From: Bacillota bacterium
GTDB lineage: Bacteria; Bacillota; Dethiobacteria; DTU022
Assembly (NCBI GenBank): GCA_029782095.1
Contig: JAKOVL010000043.1
Location: forward strand, 1-64,000
DNA: 64,000 nucleotides
Reading direction: 5' to 3'
In this document: positions 1 through 9,101 of the stretch, in pieces
How the letters are laid out: the number at the start of each line of letters is the position of its first letter
Position numbering within the stretch: the stretch's first letter is position 1
Program-made: the position numbers and the translations under genes
Notes under the pieces: generated by a model
Told to the model about the DNA's origin: nothing
Database searches by the model: none
Seen by the model: only the letters and a program-made list of their open reading frames with translations

Positions 1-1
1 C

Positions 2-592
<591 letters not shown>

Positions 593-620
593 GGGGACGG
601 TTCTTGCTTGAATTGGAAGA
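593..620 (+). repeat. Half copy of the GGGACGG inverted-repeat element
   Basis: The stretch GGGGACGGTTCTTGCTTG followed by AATTGGAAG closely matches the left end of the complete small element at 37061-37172 (one base missing). Only this end is present here. It sits exactly where homology of the upstream binding-protein pseudogene stops, so insertion or recombination at this repeat may have removed the 3' part of that gene. Confidence 0.6.
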
Positions 621-650
621 TTAAGGTAATTCGAAGTCAGAAGCTATGCA

Positions 651-667
651 GGGGCGCGCCGCGCCCG
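651..667. repeat. GC-rich palindrome, copy 1
   Basis: GGGCGCG-C-CGCGCCC is a perfect short palindrome. Related palindromes with the same outer bases occur at 5838-5857 and 25073-25092, always between genes. It looks like a REP-type interspersed repeat and has no adjacent T-tract. Confidence 0.55.
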
Positions 668-727
668 CTTGCCTAAGCGCCCGATGATTTGTACTACTGA
701 TCACTGCTGGTGACGGAGGGATAAAAC

Positions 728-2053
728 ATGGATGGAAATGATCGGGTTGCCGCTTTTATTCAAGAGCTGGACTGGGATAGGCTGCCTGAAAGGGTGCGCC
801 GCCGGGCCCGCATCTGCTTGCTGGACAACTTGGGCGCAACCCTGGCCGGCACACTGACGCCGGTGAGCCGCATCGCTGCCGCTTACGCGTCGGAAACATG
901 GGGCGGCGAAGAGGCCACGATCCTGCTGCACCGCCGCCGGGCTTCGGCCCCCGGTGCTGCATTTGCCAACGCCTGCGCCGGCAACGCCCTCGATATAGAT
1001 GACGACGCCATCTTTACCAAGGGCCACCCCGGGGCGCAGCTTTTCCCCGCCGCCCTGGCTGCGGCGGAAAAGGCGGGAGCCAGCGGCAAAGCGCTGCTAG
1101 AAGCGCTGGTGATCGGCTACGAGGTGTCCATCCGGGCGGGGCGCTGCTGGCATGATCATCACGACATCTACCAGGCATGCGGCTCCTGGGGTTCGGTGGG
1201 CAGCGCGGCCACAGCAGCGCGGCTGTTTGGCTTAAACCGTGAACAGATCCGGCATGCCCTGGGCATTGCCGAGTACTATTCGCCCAATGCGCCGATGATG
1301 CGCGATATCAGCCACCCGGCCATGGTCAAGCACGCCATTGGCTGGGGGGCCATGACCGGGGTTGCCGCTGCCGGGCTGGCCGGACGCGGCTATACCGGCA
1401 TTCCCTCCCTCCTGGGCTTTGATAAGTATCGTGACTGGGTCGCGGATATCGGTGAGCAGTACTGGATGGCCGACTGGGTTTTTTATAAAGGCTGGGCCTC
1501 CTGCGCCTGGGGCCATGCGGCCTGTGTGGCTGCGCTGCAGCTGAAGGACAAACATCGTTTTTCTGCAGACGAAATCAGCCACATCAAGGTGAGAACCTTT
1601 GAAGAAGCCATCGCGCTGCACCAGGGCTGCCCGACCACCACCGAAGAAGCCCAGTTCAGCGTCAAATGGCCGCTGGCCTGCCTGCTGATTGACGGGGAGC
1701 TGGGGCCGGACCAGGTGCTGGAACATCGCTTCGGCGACCCCGCGGTGCGCGCCCTGATGGATAAGATCGAACTGGTGCTGGATGAAGAGGTCAACCGCAT
1801 GTATACCGAAGTGAAAGGGCAGGATTTGCGCATGTACAGCGCCGTGGAAATTACGCTAAAGGACGGGCGGCATTTTGATTCGGGGATTGTGGAACGGGGC
1901 GCGGACCGCTGGGACGAAGATTCCCTTGAGCGCAAATTCCGCTGGCTGACCGGTTATGTCCTGGAAGCGGAGGTGGCGGATCGGCTGGTAGAGCTGGTAT
2001 GGCACTTTGAAGAGGTGCCTGACGTGCGCCGGCTGACTGAACTTTTACGATAG
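728..2053 (+). CDS. MmgE/PrpD family protein
   Basis: This 441-residue protein belongs to the MmgE/PrpD family, which includes 2-methylcitrate dehydratase, cis-aconitate decarboxylase and some epimerases. Visible family features are the N-terminal helical region with LLDNLGATLAGT (about residues 31-42), the GNALDIDDD segment with acidic residues (about 83-91), and GHPGAQLFPAALAAAE near residue 98. The length is normal for the family. ATG 728 has a GGAGG site about 8 bases upstream. It is followed 51 bases later by an MttB-like gene and is probably co-transcribed with it. Family membership is clear. The substrate is not: members act on small hydroxy- or unsaturated acids, so it could process a side product of the catabolic island. 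Confidence 0.88.
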   Translation: MDGNDRVAAFIQELDWDRLPERVRRRARICLLDNLGATLAGTLTPVSRIAAAYASETWGGEEATILLHRRRASAPGAAFANACAGNALDIDDDAIFTKGHPGAQLFPAALAAAEKAGASGKALLEALVIGYEVSIRAGRCWHDHHDIYQACGSWGSVGSAATAARLFGLNREQIRHALGIAEYYSPNAPMMRDISHPAMVKHAIGWGAMTGVAAAGLAGRGYTGIPSLLGFDKYRDWVADIGEQYWMADWVFYKGWASCAWGHAACVAALQLKDKHRFSADEISHIKVRTFEEAIALHQGCPTTTEEAQFSVKWPLACLLIDGELGPDQVLEHRFGDPAVRALMDKIELVLDEEVNRMYTEVKGQDLRMYSAVEITLKDGRHFDSGIVERGADRWDEDSLERKFRWLTGYVLEAEVADRLVELVWHFEEVPDVRRLTELLR

Positions 2054-2104
2054 ACAGGCGGCGGTCATTGGCATCTTAGAAAAAGTTTTTCAGGAGGGCA
2101 TAAA

Positions 2105-3532
2105 ATGTCGTTTCAGACGCAGGCATTTCCCCGGTTTCGCCTGTTCAGCCGCGAACAGAGTGAGGCCATCCACTACGCATCCCTGGAAATACTGAGACGC
2201 ACCGGTGTGCGGGTATATCATGCAGAGGCTTTGCAGCTGCTGCGCCAGGCCGGAGCGCTGATCAGCGATGAAAACCTGGTCCGCATCCCGCCTGACCTGG
2301 TTGAGTGGGCCCTGGCCGGCGCCCCTTCACGCATTGTCCTCTGCAGGCGAGGGAGCAGCGCGGCAGCCGTGAAGATGGAAGGAATGAATACCTCCTTCGG
2401 TCCCGGGTCGGACTGTCCCAACTTCCTCGATCCCCGCACGGGAGAACACCGTCTTTTTAAAGCCGCGGATGTGGTTGACTGCATCCGCCTGGTGGATGCC
2501 CTGGAGGAGCTGGATTTTTGCATGTCCATGGGCATACCCTCCGATGTGGATGGCATCAGCCCCTACCGCCACCAGTTTGCCCTGATGATCCAGAACACCG
2601 TAAAACCGATCGTCTTTATTTCTGCCGATAAAGGGGACTGCGAGGCTATTGTGGCCATGGCTGCCGCGGCGGCAGGGGGAATGGAGAAACTGCGGCTGAA
2701 CCCGACCCTGCTGGGCTACAGCCAGGTGACGACCCCCCTGATCCACCCGGAAGATTCTACAGGTAAACTGCTCTACCTGGCCGAAATGGGCATTCCCATC
2801 GTGCACCAGCCGTCGCCGATGATGGGAGGGACAGCACCGCTGAGCCTGGCCGGCGCCCTGGCCCTGGGCAACGCCGAGGTCCTCTCCGGGCTGGTCATGC
2901 ACCAGCTGAAAAAGCGGGGCGCCCCCTTTGTCTACGGCAACGGGGTGCACCACATGGATATGCAGACCACCATCAGCGTCTACGGTGCCCCGGAATTCGA
3001 CCTGGCCCGGGCCGCTGTTGCCGCCATGGCGCAGTATTACCACCTGCCCAACTGGGGCTACGCCGGCTGCAGCGACAGCTGCCTCCCCGACGAACAGGCC
3101 GCCTCCGATGCCACGGCCTCGGTCCTGGTGGCTTTGCTCACCGGCCAGCATTTGGCCCACGATGTGGGCTACCTGGAAGCGGGCCTGACCACTTCCCCGG
3201 AGATGATTGTTTTAACCGCGGAAATAATCGCCCGCATGAGGTATTTCGCCCGGGGCTTTAGCCTGGATGAAAGTTCGCTGCTGCTGGAGCTGATTGATGA
3301 GATCGGCCCCGGGGGCACCTTCTTGACCAGCGAGCACACCTATCAACATTTTCGTGATTTATGGCAGCCCCGGCTGTCTAACCGCCGGCGCAAAGATGAG
3401 TGGATCCGCCAGGGCAGCCTGCGCCTGGGCGAGCGGCTGCGGGAAAAAACTATCGCCATCATGGAATCGCACCGCCCTGAACCGCCCCCTGATTCCCTGC
3501 GCGATGAGATTGCCTACATCCTCTCCCAATAG
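2105..3532 (+). CDS. MttB-superfamily (trimethylamine methyltransferase-like) protein 1, non-pyrrolysine
   Basis: A 475-residue member of the MttB superfamily. Characterised non-pyrrolysine members (MtgB, MtpB, MtcB, MtyB) move a methyl group from a quaternary amine such as glycine betaine, proline betaine, carnitine or gamma-butyrobetaine to a corrinoid protein. Family features seen are an N-terminal EILRRTGVRV helix, GPGSDCPN, the KPIVFIS segment, AGCSDSCLPDEQAA and the C-terminal GPGGTFLTSEHTYQHFR. No in-frame TAG interrupts it, so it does not encode pyrrolysine. It has an AGGAGG site before ATG 2105 and ends about 145 bases before the hutH start, between an MmgE/PrpD gene and the hut genes. 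It is the most divergent of the four paralogs here. The methyl donor is unknown; a methylated histidine derivative is my inference from context. Confidence 0.88.
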   Translation: MSFQTQAFPRFRLFSREQSEAIHYASLEILRRTGVRVYHAEALQLLRQAGALISDENLVRIPPDLVEWALAGAPSRIVLCRRGSSAAAVKMEGMNTSFGPGSDCPNFLDPRTGEHRLFKAADVVDCIRLVDALEELDFCMSMGIPSDVDGISPYRHQFALMIQNTVKPIVFISADKGDCEAIVAMAAAAAGGMEKLRLNPTLLGYSQVTTPLIHPEDSTGKLLYLAEMGIPIVHQPSPMMGGTAPLSLAGALALGNAEVLSGLVMHQLKKRGAPFVYGNGVHHMDMQTTISVYGAPEFDLARAAVAAMAQYYHLPNWGYAGCSDSCLPDEQAASDATASVLVALLTGQHLAHDVGYLEAGLTTSPEMIVLTAEIIARMRYFARGFSLDESSLLLELIDEIGPGGTFLTSEHTYQHFRDLWQPRLSNRRRKDEWIRQGSLRLGERLREKTIAIMESHRPEPPPDSLRDEIAYILSQ

Positions 3533-3535
3533 GAG

Positions 3536-3560
3536 GCACGGGGACGGATCCCTTGACTTT
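3536..3560 (+). repeat. Degenerate GGGACGG repeat remnant before hutH
   Basis: GGGGACGGATCCCTTGACTT resembles the left end of the element at 37061 (GGGACGGTTCTTGACTTG) with a small insertion. Its TTGACT doubles as the -35 box of the hutH promoter. Confidence 0.4.
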
Positions 3561-3580
3561 TGGTGCATGCATTATATAAT
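3553..3580 (+). promoter_or_regulatory. Sigma-A-type promoter of hutH
   Basis: TTGACT (3553-3558), a 16-base spacer and a perfect TATAAT (3575-3580). Transcription would start near 3587 and give a leader of about 90 bases that contains the NAG triplets and the terminator described next. Confidence 0.75.
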
Positions 3581-3610
3581 AAAATTAGCTGAATAATATA
3601 CCTCTGCTCA

Positions 3611-3627
3611 GAGATAACAGTTGTCAG
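3611..3627 (+). promoter_or_regulatory. Putative HutP-binding NAG triplets in the hutH leader
   Basis: GAG (3611-3613), CAG (3618-3620) and CAG (3625-3627) are separated by exactly four bases each. HutP of Bacillus subtilis is known to bind NAG triplets with four-base spacers in the hut leader RNA when histidine and Mg2+ are present. The triplets end just before the terminator hairpin, and a hutP gene lies downstream, so this is a plausible antiterminator-binding site. Binding itself is inferred. Confidence 0.6.
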
Positions 3628-3628
3628 G

Positions 3629-3665
3629 GAGCACTGGGGTAATCCCCAAGTGCTCTTATTTTTTT
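3629..3665 (+). terminator. Leader terminator (attenuator) of hutH
   Basis: GAGCAC pairs with GTGCTC, then T-A, then GGGG with CCCC around a TAAT loop with one bulged A, followed by TTATTTTTTT (3656-3665). The T-tract ends only a few bases before the hutH ribosome site, so it cannot end an upstream gene without also controlling hutH. This fits a regulated attenuator. Confidence 0.75.
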
Positions 3666-3676
3666 CCAGGGGCGTG

Positions 3677-5233
3677 ATGAGTATGAAAAATTTGCAGACC
3701 AAAACGTACGAGGAAAAATTATTGCTTGACGGATCCAGCCTGGTTATTGAAGATGTGGTTGCCGTGGCGCGCTACGGGAAGAAAGCGGCGCTGCATCCGG
3801 GCGCCCTGGAAAAAATAGAAGCGGCCCGGGCCATGGTGGAAAAACTGGTGCAGGAAGGGCAGGTTGTCTACGGTATTACCACCGGCTTCGGCCGCTTTAG
3901 CGATGTAGTGATCTCCCGGGATGATGTCCTGAAACTGCAAAATAATCTTATTGCCAGCCATGCCGCCGCCGTGGGCGATCCTCTACCGGAAGAGGTGGTC
4001 AGGGGGGCGATGCTGCTGCGGGTGAACGCCCTGGCCAAAGGCCATTCAGGGGTTCGCCCCGTGGTGGTGCAGCAGCTGCTGGAAATGCTTAACCGCGAGG
4101 TAACCCCGGTGGTCCCCGGCCAGGGCTCCCTGGGGGCCAGCGGCGACCTGGCTCCCCTGTCGCACATCGCCCTGGTGCTAACGGGGCAGGGAGAAGCCTT
4201 TTACCGGGGGAGACGGCTGCCCGGGGCCAAAGCCCTGCTAGAGGCGGGACTGCAGCCCCTGGCCCTGATGGAGAAGGAGGGCCTGGCTTTAATTAACGGC
4301 ACCCAGATTATGTCTTCCCTGGGATGCCTGGCCCTTTTCGACGCTTTCAACTTGTTAAAGGCAGCCCACATCGTCTCCGCTCTAACCCTGGAAGCGCTGC
4401 AGGGTGTTCCAGGGGCCTTCGACGAGCTTATCGCCGCGGCGCGGCCCCATCCCGGCCACGCTTCTTCTGCCGCCAACATGCGCCGCCTGATCGCAGGCAG
4501 CCGCCTGGTAGGCAGCCAGCCCCATAAAGTGCAGGATGCCTACAGCCTGCGCTGTATCCCCCAGGTGCACGGCGCCACCGCCGATGCCCTGGCTTATGTC
4601 AGGAGAGTCCTGGAGGTGGAAATTAATTCGGCCAACGATAACCCGCTGCTCTTTCCCGAGGAAGGAAAGGTTCTCTCGGGTGGAAACTTTCACGGCCAGC
4701 CTGTGGCCCAGGCCCTGGACTTGCTGGCCATGGCCGTGGCGGAGCTGGGCAGCATCTCCGAGCGCCGGGTCGAGCGCCTGGTCAACCCCGCTTTAAGCGG
4801 ACTGCCGCCATTTCTGATTAATACCGGCGGTCTCAATTCGGGTTTTATGATTGCCCAGTACACTGCCGCCTCCCTGGTAAGCGAAAACAAGGTCCTTTGC
4901 CACCCGGCCAGCGTGGACTCCATCCCTTCATCGGCCAACCAGGAAGATCATGTCAGCATGGGCACCACGGCGGCGCGCAAGGCGCTGCAGGTGGTGGAAA
5001 ACGTGGGCCGGATCCTCGGCATCGAGCTGCTGGCCGCCTGCCAGGCCGTGGATTTTCGGGGAGCGGAGCTGCTGGGGGCAGGCACTTCCCTGGCTTACAG
5101 GGAGCTGCGCAAAAAAGTAAAATTCATTGATGAAGACTGCATCCTCTACCCGCTGATTAATGAGGCCACAGAGCAGCTTGCCAGTGGCAGCCTTGTCTCC
5201 GCCGTGGAAAAAAAGGTCCCCCTGGAAGTCTGA
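3677..5233 (+). CDS. hutH: Histidine ammonia-lyase
   Basis: Converts L-histidine to trans-urocanate and ammonia, the first step of histidine degradation in the cytoplasm. The 518-residue protein has the Ala-Ser-Gly triad that forms the MIO cofactor at residues 154-156 (GSLGASGDLAPLSH), YGITTGFG near 65-72 and the NDNPLLF and SANQEDHVSMG segments of the family. ATG 3677 is chosen because AGGGG lies 4 bases upstream; an in-frame GTG at 3650 falls inside the terminator and has no ribosome site. hutP and hutU follow. Phenylalanine/tyrosine lyases share the fold, but the complete Hut set around it makes histidine the likely substrate. It is probably controlled by the leader attenuator. Confidence 0.95.
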   Translation: MSMKNLQTKTYEEKLLLDGSSLVIEDVVAVARYGKKAALHPGALEKIEAARAMVEKLVQEGQVVYGITTGFGRFSDVVISRDDVLKLQNNLIASHAAAVGDPLPEEVVRGAMLLRVNALAKGHSGVRPVVVQQLLEMLNREVTPVVPGQGSLGASGDLAPLSHIALVLTGQGEAFYRGRRLPGAKALLEAGLQPLALMEKEGLALINGTQIMSSLGCLALFDAFNLLKAAHIVSALTLEALQGVPGAFDELIAAARPHPGHASSAANMRRLIAGSRLVGSQPHKVQDAYSLRCIPQVHGATADALAYVRRVLEVEINSANDNPLLFPEEGKVLSGGNFHGQPVAQALDLLAMAVAELGSISERRVERLVNPALSGLPPFLINTGGLNSGFMIAQYTAASLVSENKVLCHPASVDSIPSSANQEDHVSMGTTAARKALQVVENVGRILGIELLAACQAVDFRGAELLGAGTSLAYRELRKKVKFIDEDCILYPLINEATEQLASGSLVSAVEKKVPLEV

Positions 5234-5274
5234 AAGGGCGGTTCCAGTTGTCGCGGCAAATACCTTTGCTTTCG

Positions 5275-5283
5275 TGTTACAAT
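5275..5283 (+). promoter_or_regulatory. Possible extended -10 promoter for hutP
   Basis: TG-T-TACAAT matches an extended -10 element 43 bases before the hutP start. No good -35 box is seen, so this is tentative. hutP may instead be read from the hutH promoter. Confidence 0.3.
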
Positions 5284-5325
5284 AAACGTGAAAGTAGAGT
5301 TTTATCTCGACAAGGAGGGCTGCCC

Positions 5326-5763
5326 GTGAAAGAAATCGGTAAAACAGCGATTATGTATGCCCTGGCTGATGAAGACATGGAGAAGCAGATCAAAAAAGAA
5401 GCGGAGAAGCGGGGCTTTATCCTGCTTAAAGGACGGGTCGGCTCCATGAATACCGAAAAGATCTTTGCCGCGGTGGAAACCGCCGCAGCCAGGGAAAATA
5501 TTGTGCGCAAGGATCACTACCGGGATACCCATGCCCTTTACCATGCCATCCAGGATGCTTTTGTGGGCATCTGCCGGGGGCAGTTGGGCCTGGGCAATAT
5601 GCTGCGCACCGTGGGGCTGATTTTTGCCGTGGTGAGAGGGCCGCGCAGCATCGATCACCAGGAGGACGGCGAATGGATCGCCGTGGTCCTCTACGGCACC
5701 ATCGGCGCCCCGGTGAAGGGAAACGAGCATGAAACAATCGGTCTTGGGATTAATCATTTGTAG
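5326..5763 (+). CDS. hutP: Hut operon antiterminator HutP
   Basis: A 145-residue RNA-binding protein closely resembling Bacillus HutP, which with histidine and Mg2+ binds hut leader RNA and prevents termination. Family signatures seen are GKVGSM-like GRVGSM (36-41), THALYHA (68-74), RTVGLIFAVVRG (94-105) and the C-terminal GTIGAPVKGNEHETIGLGIN. The three histidines expected to hold Mg2+ in B. subtilis (73, 77, 138) appear to correspond to H69, H73 and H135. GTG 5326 is chosen because AAGGAGG ends 7 bases upstream and the length then matches the family; a longer in-frame extension to 5248 has no ribosome site. Unlike Bacillus, where hutP precedes hutH, it lies between hutH and hutU here. Confidence 0.92.
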   Translation: MKEIGKTAIMYALADEDMEKQIKKEAEKRGFILLKGRVGSMNTEKIFAAVETAAARENIVRKDHYRDTHALYHAIQDAFVGICRGQLGLGNMLRTVGLIFAVVRGPRSIDHQEDGEWIAVVLYGTIGAPVKGNEHETIGLGINHL

Positions 5764-5805
5764 GATTGAGCAGGTTTCTCGAAGACCATGCTTGTTCGCA
5801 TCTAG

Positions 5806-5819
5806 GGAATTCAGAATCC
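5806..5819. repeat. Short interspersed repeat GGAATTCAGAATCC, copy 1
   Basis: The same 14 bases recur at 54405-54418, and a related CTGAATTCTATATTCC is at 24955-24970. All copies are intergenic. The copy here lies just before a GC-rich palindrome. Confidence 0.4.
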
Positions 5820-5837
5820 AGAATTTAGGAGAGAGCG

Positions 5838-5857
5838 GGGCGCAGCGTGCTGCGCCC
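5838..5857. repeat. GC-rich palindrome, copy 2
   Basis: GGGCGCAGC-GT-GCTGCGCCC, perfect 9-base arms. It differs from the 25073 copy by a compensated base pair (A-T instead of G-C), which suggests that pairing is conserved. It lies between hutP and hutU. Confidence 0.55.
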
Positions 5858-5889
5858 GCACAGCAAATGTTTTAAGGAGGCGAAAGTAG

Positions 5890-7536
5890 ATGAGCAGAGT
5901 GATACGGGCGCCCCGAGGCACAGCGCTTAGCTGCAAGGGCTGGCAGCAGGAGGCGGCCCTACGCATGCTTATGAACAACCTGGATCCGGAAGTGGCCGAA
6001 AATCCGGCTGAACTGGTGGTTTACGGGGGCAGCGGCAAGGCCGCGCGCAACTGGGAGTGCTTTGACGCCCTGGTTCGCACCTTGAAGGAGCTGGAATCGG
6101 ACGAAACCATGCTGGTGCAGTCCGGCAAGCCGGTGGCCGTTTTTCGTACTCATCCCGACGCTCCCCGGGTTATCCTGGCCAACTCGCTGCTGGTGCCCCA
6201 CTGGGCTAACTGGGAATATTTCCGGGAGCTGGAGCGCAAAGGTTTGATTATGTACGGCCAGATGACTGCCGGCAGCTGGATTTACATCGGCACGCAGGGC
6301 ATCCTGCAGGGAACCTATGAAACTTTCGGCGCTGTGGCCCGCAGCCATTTTGGGGGCAGTCTCAAAGGCAAGCTGGTCCTTACGGCGGGCCTGGGCGGTA
6401 TGGGCGGCGCTCAACCCCTGGCGGTGACCATGAACGAAGGAGTGGTTATTGCCGTAGAGGTGGATCCTGAACGCATCGAGCGCAGGCTCAAGACAAAGTA
6501 CTGCGACTGCCGGGCTGATAGCCTGGACGAGGCTTTGGCCTTGGCTGAGCAGGCGCAGCAGGAAGGACGGCCCCTTTCCATTGCCCTCCTTGGCAATGCT
6601 GCCGCTGTTTTCCCCGAGTTTGTTCGCCGCGGCATCATCCCCGACGTGGTTACCGACCAGACTTCAGCCCACGATACCCTTAACGGCTACGTGCCCCACG
6701 GGATGGATTTACAGGCGGCCCTGCAGCTGCGCGCCGACGATCCGGAAGAATACCAGCGCCGCGCCCGGGCTTCCATTGCCGTCCACGTGGAGGCGATGGT
6801 GCAAATGCAGAAGGCGGGTGCTGTTGTTTTTGATTACGGCAACAATATTCGCCAGGTGGCCCTGGAAGAAGGATATAAAGAAGCCTTTAGCTTCCCCGGG
6901 TTTGTCCCGGCCTATATTCGCCCCCTCTTCTGCGAGGGGAAGGGTCCCTTCCGCTGGGTCGCCCTCTCGGGGGATCCGGCAGATATTGCCCGGACCGATC
7001 GGGTTATCCTGGAAGAATTCGCCCATGACGAGCACCTGACCCGCTGGATCCGCATGGCCGGCGAAAAGGTGCAGTTCCAGGGGCTGCCTTCCCGCATCTG
7101 CTGGCTGGGATACGGTGAGCGTGCCCGCTTCGGCGCTATTATTAACGACCTGGTGGCCAGGGGAGAGATCAAAGCTCCCATTGTGATCGGCCGGGACCAC
7201 CTTGACTGCGGTTCCGTGGCCTCGCCCAACCGGGAAACCGAAGATATGCGCGACGGCAGCGACGCCATTGCCGACTGGCCCATCTTGAATGCCCTAATCA
7301 ACGCCGTGGGCGGAGCCACCTGGGTTTCGGTGCACCACGGCGGAGGAGTGGGCATCGGCTATTCCCTGCATGCGGGCATGGTCATTGTCGCCGACGGCAC
7401 ACCCGAAGCGGCCCGCCGCCTGGAGCGGGTGCTGACCACTGATCCGGGCATGGGTATTGTTCGCCACGCCGACGCCGGGTACGAAGCGGCGCGGCAGAAC
7501 GCCCGCACCCACAATCTAAAGATACCGATGCTCTAA
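5890..7536 (+). CDS. hutU: Urocanate hydratase (urocanase)
   Basis: Converts urocanate to 4-imidazolone-5-propanoate with tightly bound NAD+, the second Hut step. The 548-residue length is normal. Seen are [11 protein letters not shown] (45-55), the substrate-binding [16 protein letters not shown] (122-137), the dinucleotide-binding [10 protein letters not shown] (167-176), [12 protein letters not shown] and the late [17 protein letters not shown] containing the conserved cysteine. ATG 5890 has AAGGAGG 12 bases upstream. It follows hutP after 126 bases containing two short repeats and precedes an MttB-like gene by 19 bases, so the methyltransferase and urocanase are probably co-transcribed. 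Confidence 0.96.
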   Translation: MSRVIRAPRGTALSCKGWQQEAALRMLMNNLDPEVAENPAELVVYGGSGKAARNWECFDALVRTLKELESDETMLVQSGKPVAVFRTHPDAPRVILANSLLVPHWANWEYFRELERKGLIMYGQMTAGSWIYIGTQGILQGTYETFGAVARSHFGGSLKGKLVLTAGLGGMGGAQPLAVTMNEGVVIAVEVDPERIERRLKTKYCDCRADSLDEALALAEQAQQEGRPLSIALLGNAAAVFPEFVRRGIIPDVVTDQTSAHDTLNGYVPHGMDLQAALQLRADDPEEYQRRARASIAVHVEAMVQMQKAGAVVFDYGNNIRQVALEEGYKEAFSFPGFVPAYIRPLFCEGKGPFRWVALSGDPADIARTDRVILEEFAHDEHLTRWIRMAGEKVQFQGLPSRICWLGYGERARFGAIINDLVARGEIKAPIVIGRDHLDCGSVASPNRETEDMRDGSDAIADWPILNALINAVGGATWVSVHHGGGVGIGYSLHAGMVIVADGTPEAARRLERVLTTDPGMGIVRHADAGYEAARQNARTHNLKIPML

Positions 7537-7555
7537 ATAACCGGGAGGTAATTAC

Positions 7556-8992
7556 ATGCATAGCTATCGTTCCAACCAGACCATACAACAGTCTCCCCGC
7601 CTGCAATGGTTTTCCCGGGGACAGCTGGAGGAGATCCACAGCGCCACCATTGAAGTGTTGGAAAGGGTGGGCGTGCGCGTGGATCACGACGAAGCCCTGG
7701 CCCTGTTAAAAGATGCGGGATGCATCGTCAAAGACAGGGTGGCCTTCATTCCCGGCTGGCTGGTGGAAGAGTGCATCCGCCTGGCCCCATCGAAAATCAG
7801 GGTATGCAACCGGCAAGGGCAGCCCGCCCTTTCCCTGGAGAGCAACCGCACCTATTTCGGTACCGGTTCGGACCTGCCGTTCCAGCTGGACCTGGAAACA
7901 GGGCAGAGGCGCCCCTCGCTGAAAAAGGATACGATCAATGCAGCCAGGCTCATCGACGCCCTGCCCCAATACGATTTTGTCATGAGCTACGGCATCCCTT
8001 CCGATGTGCCCGCCGTCAAGGGCGATCTGCACCAGTTTGCGGCCATGGTTTTAAACAGCTCGAAACCGATTGTTTTTACCGCACTATCCGTTGAGCATAC
8101 AAATAAGATCATTGAGATGGCCGCGGCGGCAGCCGGCGGGCTGGAAGCTTTGCGCCAAAACCCGTTTTTGGTGCTCTACTCCGAACCGATTTCTCCCCTG
8201 GTGCATACTGCGGACGGCATCGGCAAGATGTTTGCCTGCCTAGAACATAATGTGCCGGTTATTTATACCCCCGGCGTGGTGGCCGGGGGAACCTGCCCGG
8301 TCACCAAGGCCGGCACCGCCGTGCAGATGAACGCGGAAAGCCTCTCCGGGCTGGTTATAGCCCAGCTGAAGCGCAAAGGGGCGCCCATCATTATTGGCGG
8401 CGGCGCCACCCCCATGGAAATGAAAACTTCGGCGACCCTATACGGCTCGCCCGATGCGGTGATGAATTATTGCGGCATGACCGAGCTGTCCCGCTTTTAC
8501 GGACTTCCCAACTTTACCGAGGCCGGCTGCTGCAACGCCCCTATTCCCGATGCCCAGGCCGGGGCGGAGGCGATGATGGGGCTGTTGATGAACCAGCTCT
8601 GCGGGGCCAACCTGGTCCATGATGTGGGCTATCTTGACGGCGGGAAAACCGGCTCCCTGCCCTTCCTGGTGATGTGCGACGACTACATTAGCGCCGCCCG
8701 CCATATTGGCGCCGGCACCCGGGTGGACAGCGACACCCTGGCCGCCGCAGCCATCGAAGAGGTCGGACCTGCCGGGAACTTTCTTGGCAGCGAGCATACT
8801 TTCAAGCATTTCCGCCAGGAAATCTGGATGCCCGCCACCTTTAACCGGGACATGTGGGATAACTGGGAACAGCAGGGAAGGAAGGACAGCTTTGCCCTGG
8901 CCCGGGAGAAAACTTTTGCCCTCCTGGAAAACCACCGCCCGGCAGAGCTTCCCGCCGGGGTAGTAGCGCGGATTAATGAACTTTGCGCTTAA
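7556..8992 (+). CDS. MttB-superfamily protein 2, non-pyrrolysine
   Basis: A 478-residue methyltransferase-family protein predicted to move a methyl group from a methylated amine to a corrinoid protein. Family features are EVLERVGVRVDHDEAL, FGTGSDLPF, KPIVFTALS, EAGCCNAPIPDAQAG and GPAGNFLGSEHTFKHFRQE. There is no internal TAG. ATG 7556 has GGGAGG 8 bases upstream, and the gene starts 19 bases after the hutU stop, the closest physical link between an MttB homologue and the Hut pathway here. The position where other paralogs read GCSDxxxxDxQ has GCCNAPIPDAQ, which may reflect a different substrate. No corrinoid-binding subunit is adjacent. Confidence 0.88.
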   Translation: MHSYRSNQTIQQSPRLQWFSRGQLEEIHSATIEVLERVGVRVDHDEALALLKDAGCIVKDRVAFIPGWLVEECIRLAPSKIRVCNRQGQPALSLESNRTYFGTGSDLPFQLDLETGQRRPSLKKDTINAARLIDALPQYDFVMSYGIPSDVPAVKGDLHQFAAMVLNSSKPIVFTALSVEHTNKIIEMAAAAAGGLEALRQNPFLVLYSEPISPLVHTADGIGKMFACLEHNVPVIYTPGVVAGGTCPVTKAGTAVQMNAESLSGLVIAQLKRKGAPIIIGGGATPMEMKTSATLYGSPDAVMNYCGMTELSRFYGLPNFTEAGCCNAPIPDAQAGAEAMMGLLMNQLCGANLVHDVGYLDGGKTGSLPFLVMCDDYISAARHIGAGTRVDSDTLAAAAIEEVGPAGNFLGSEHTFKHFRQEIWMPATFNRDMWDNWEQQGRKDSFALAREKTFALLENHRPAELPAGVVARINELCA

Positions 8993-9101
8993 GCAGTAAA
9001 ACGGCCGTCCTTTTGGCGTTAGATTGCCCATTGCAGTTGAGCAGCCGGCTTACGGCGTGGAAGCATAAGAAGTGGAAGCATAAGAAGAAGGAGCGTTGAA
9101 G

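Noticed and set aside
5761-5770. Second HutP site after hutP (TAG and GAG four bases apart)
   Set aside because: Only two triplets are in phase and no terminator follows, so chance is likely.
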